Shown here: one piece after another, positions 5,412 through 6,809 of the stretch
Position numbering within the stretch: the first letter of the stretch is position 1
Layout of the letters: each line of letters starts with the position of its first letter
DNA from: Prolixibacteraceae bacterium
Lineage (GTDB): Bacteria > Bacteroidota > Bacteroidia > Bacteroidales > Prolixibacteraceae
Assembly: GCA_017998095.1 (NCBI GenBank)
Contig: JAGODU010000204.1
Coordinates: 1 to 6,809, forward strand
DNA length: 6,809 bases
Reading direction: 5' to 3'
Program-made: the position numbers and the translations under genes
Notes under the pieces: model-generated
Databases searched by the model: none
Seen by the model: only the letters and a program-made list of their open reading frames with translations
What the model was told of the DNA's origin: nothing

Positions 5412-6809
5412 ATGAAAAAACACCTGAAATGTTTGTTTCTTTATTTCATATTTTATTTTAGTATTTCTTTTGCTTTGGCTCAAAAAAGCCCTTTACTTAC
5501 AGGGACTGTATATGACAAGTCGAACAATTCAGCAATTCCTTATTCCAACATATATTTAAAAGATTCAAAATCAGGCACTACTTCACAAAATGATGGTACG
5601 TTTACCCTCAGCATACCAAAATTGCCTGACACATTAATAATTTCAGCAATAGGTTACGAGACGAGGAAGATACAATTAACATTAAAAAACAGTAAGACCC
5701 TTAATATAGGTCTTATATCTTCAGATTTCGAGTTAGGTGAAATTGTTATACATCCTTCAGAGAATCCTGCACTAAGGATAATGAGAAACGTTATCAAAAG
5801 AAAAGACAGAAATGATCCTGAAAAAGCAAACACTTTAGCATGTAACACATATACAAAGCTTTTATTTAAAACCAAAGGAAATGTAGAAGGAGATACAACT
5901 TTAGAAAAGGGCCTTCCGGTTTACTTTTCTGAAAAAGTATCGCAGAATATAATTCAGCGCAAGCCATATTATGAAAAAGGGAAAATAATTGCTGAGCATC
6001 AGGAGGGACTTGGATTGTTCAGGGAAATAAACGTAGCAGGTTATGCAAATAACCTTGGTATAGAATTCAATTTTTTTAAAAATGTCATTGACTTTTTCGA
6101 CAAACCGTTTATAAGTCCTTTACATACTAATGCTTTCATTTATTACAACTTTCACTTGGCCGACAGTATCCAAAGTGATTTAGGAAAAGAATACATAATA
6201 GAATTTGCTCCCAGAAATACAAAAGATCCGGCATTCAAGGGGGTGATGAGTGTATTGGATGAAGATTGGTTTTTGACAGAAATTACAACAAAGATACCGG
6301 TAAGTGCCAACCTCAACTATGTAAACAAGATTGATTTACATCAGACATTCACTCCAATAAACGATTCTATGGTATATCTGAATGTCAATGAAATAAATGC
6401 AGAGTTAAAAATCACTAAAGACAATTCGCTCATTGACATCAACTTCACCGGAGTGATGAATAAAAGAAGCGTTTACAGTGATGTCATATTAAATTTCCCG
6501 CCAATAAAGCCCGGAGAAGAAGAGATAATATGGTCAACGATAAATCCTCTGAAGAAAGAAACTATAAAAGAAGGAGTCATAAGTGAAATCCGCCCGGAAG
6601 AATTATCAGACAGAGAGCTTCAGGCGATAACAGTAATAGATTCGATGAACAATGACTGGAGGATAAAAACAGTTGACAATCTGACCCGAATGTTTCTGAC
6701 AGGATATATACCGGGTGAATATATAGAAATGGGACCATATCTTGAGCTGATAAAGCATAATAAAGTTGAAGGGTACAGATTTAATTTGTCGGGCAGGACA
6801 AGTTCAAAG
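5412..6809 (+). CDS. Secreted CarboxypepD-reg-like / DUF5686 family protein, 3'-partial
   Basis: An open frame of 466 codons with no stop before the right edge. Residues 1-23 are a signal peptide: MKKHLK, a hydrophobic core and A21-L-A23 before Q24, a signal peptidase I site. Cys7 precedes the core, so it is not a lipobox. Residues about 28-105 form a carboxypeptidase-regulatory-like beta-sandwich (LTGTVYDKSNNSAIPYSNIYL, continuing to DGTFTLSI and ISAIGYETRKI), as in SusC/TonB-linked Bacteroidota proteins. From about 118 it follows DUF5686: NPALRIMRNVIKRKDRNDPEK, then Y147-T-K, SEKVS, KGVMSVLDEDWFLTEI (276-291), then HNKVEGYRFNLSGRTS at the edge. That last stretch is where the family's predicted outer-membrane barrel begins. 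Family members run to about 800 residues, so roughly half is missing. The role is unknown; an outer-membrane location is inferred. The start ATG fits the signal peptide. The only promoter-like box upstream is an imperfect TAACTTTA (5380-5387). Confidence 0.88.
   Translation, partial: MKKHLKCLFLYFIFYFSISFALAQKSPLLTGTVYDKSNNSAIPYSNIYLKDSKSGTTSQNDGTFTLSIPKLPDTLIISAIGYETRKIQLTLKNSKTLNIGLISSDFELGEIVIHPSENPALRIMRNVIKRKDRNDPEKANTLACNTYTKLLFKTKGNVEGDTTLEKGLPVYFSEKVSQNIIQRKPYYEKGKIIAEHQEGLGLFREINVAGYANNLGIEFNFFKNVIDFFDKPFISPLHTNAFIYYNFHLADSIQSDLGKEYIIEFAPRNTKDPAFKGVMSVLDEDWFLTEITTKIPVSANLNYVNKIDLHQTFTPINDSMVYLNVNEINAELKITKDNSLIDINFTGVMNKRSVYSDVILNFPPIKPGEEEIIWSTINPLKKETIKEGVISEIRPEELSDRELQAITVIDSMNNDWRIKTVDNLTRMFLTGYIPGEYIEMGPYLELIKHNKVEGYRFNLSGRTSSK

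Noticed and set aside
1..6809. Mobile elements, CRISPR arrays, tRNA/rRNA genes, defence or phage genes
   Set aside because: No long direct or inverted repeats, transposase or phage-type frames, repeat-spacer pattern or tRNA-like folds were seen; almost all sequence is explained by housekeeping and envelope genes.

Overview
The window reads as an ordinary, gene-dense chromosomal segment of a low-GC member of the Bacteroidota. Three things point there. The start codons lack recognisable Shine-Dalgarno sequences. At least three intergenic sites match the Bacteroidota -7 promoter consensus TAnnTTTG. The last gene has the carboxypeptidase-like regulatory domain plus DUF5686 architecture, which is largely confined to this phylum. 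Genus or family cannot be resolved from the sequence alone.

Layout, left to right: (1) the 3' part of an MFS transporter on the + strand, cut by the left edge; (2) a convergent, slightly overlapping PhnP-type metallo-beta-lactamase-fold hydrolase on the - strand that starts with TTG; (3) a divergent, short RsmI-like SAM-dependent methyltransferase on the + strand; (4) a two-gene - strand operon, transcribed nrnA (DHH phosphoesterase) then a fusion of a YciB/IspZ-like membrane domain to a Nudix hydrolase, with 10 bp between them; (5) divergent ndk on the + strand, closed by a clear intrinsic terminator; (6) the 5' 466 codons of a secreted CarboxypepD-reg/DUF5686 protein on the + strand, running off the right edge. 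Coding is almost continuous. The largest gap, between ndk and the last gene, is about 100 bp, so no stretch of 300 bp lacks a gene.

Functionally this is a housekeeping neighbourhood weighted towards nucleotide chemistry. Ndk balances NTP pools, NrnA recycles nanoRNA and pAp, the Nudix domain probably hydrolyses a nucleoside-diphosphate-type substrate, and the MBL enzyme resembles a cyclic-phosphate phosphodiesterase. The methyltransferase probably modifies RNA. The two outer genes are envelope proteins: an inner-membrane exporter and a cell-envelope protein with a likely outer-membrane C-terminal part.

I found no mobile element, CRISPR array, tRNA/rRNA, phage gene or defence system. The items most worth a second look are the YciB-like/Nudix fusion coupled to nrnA, and the compact divergent promoter region at 1888-1974.
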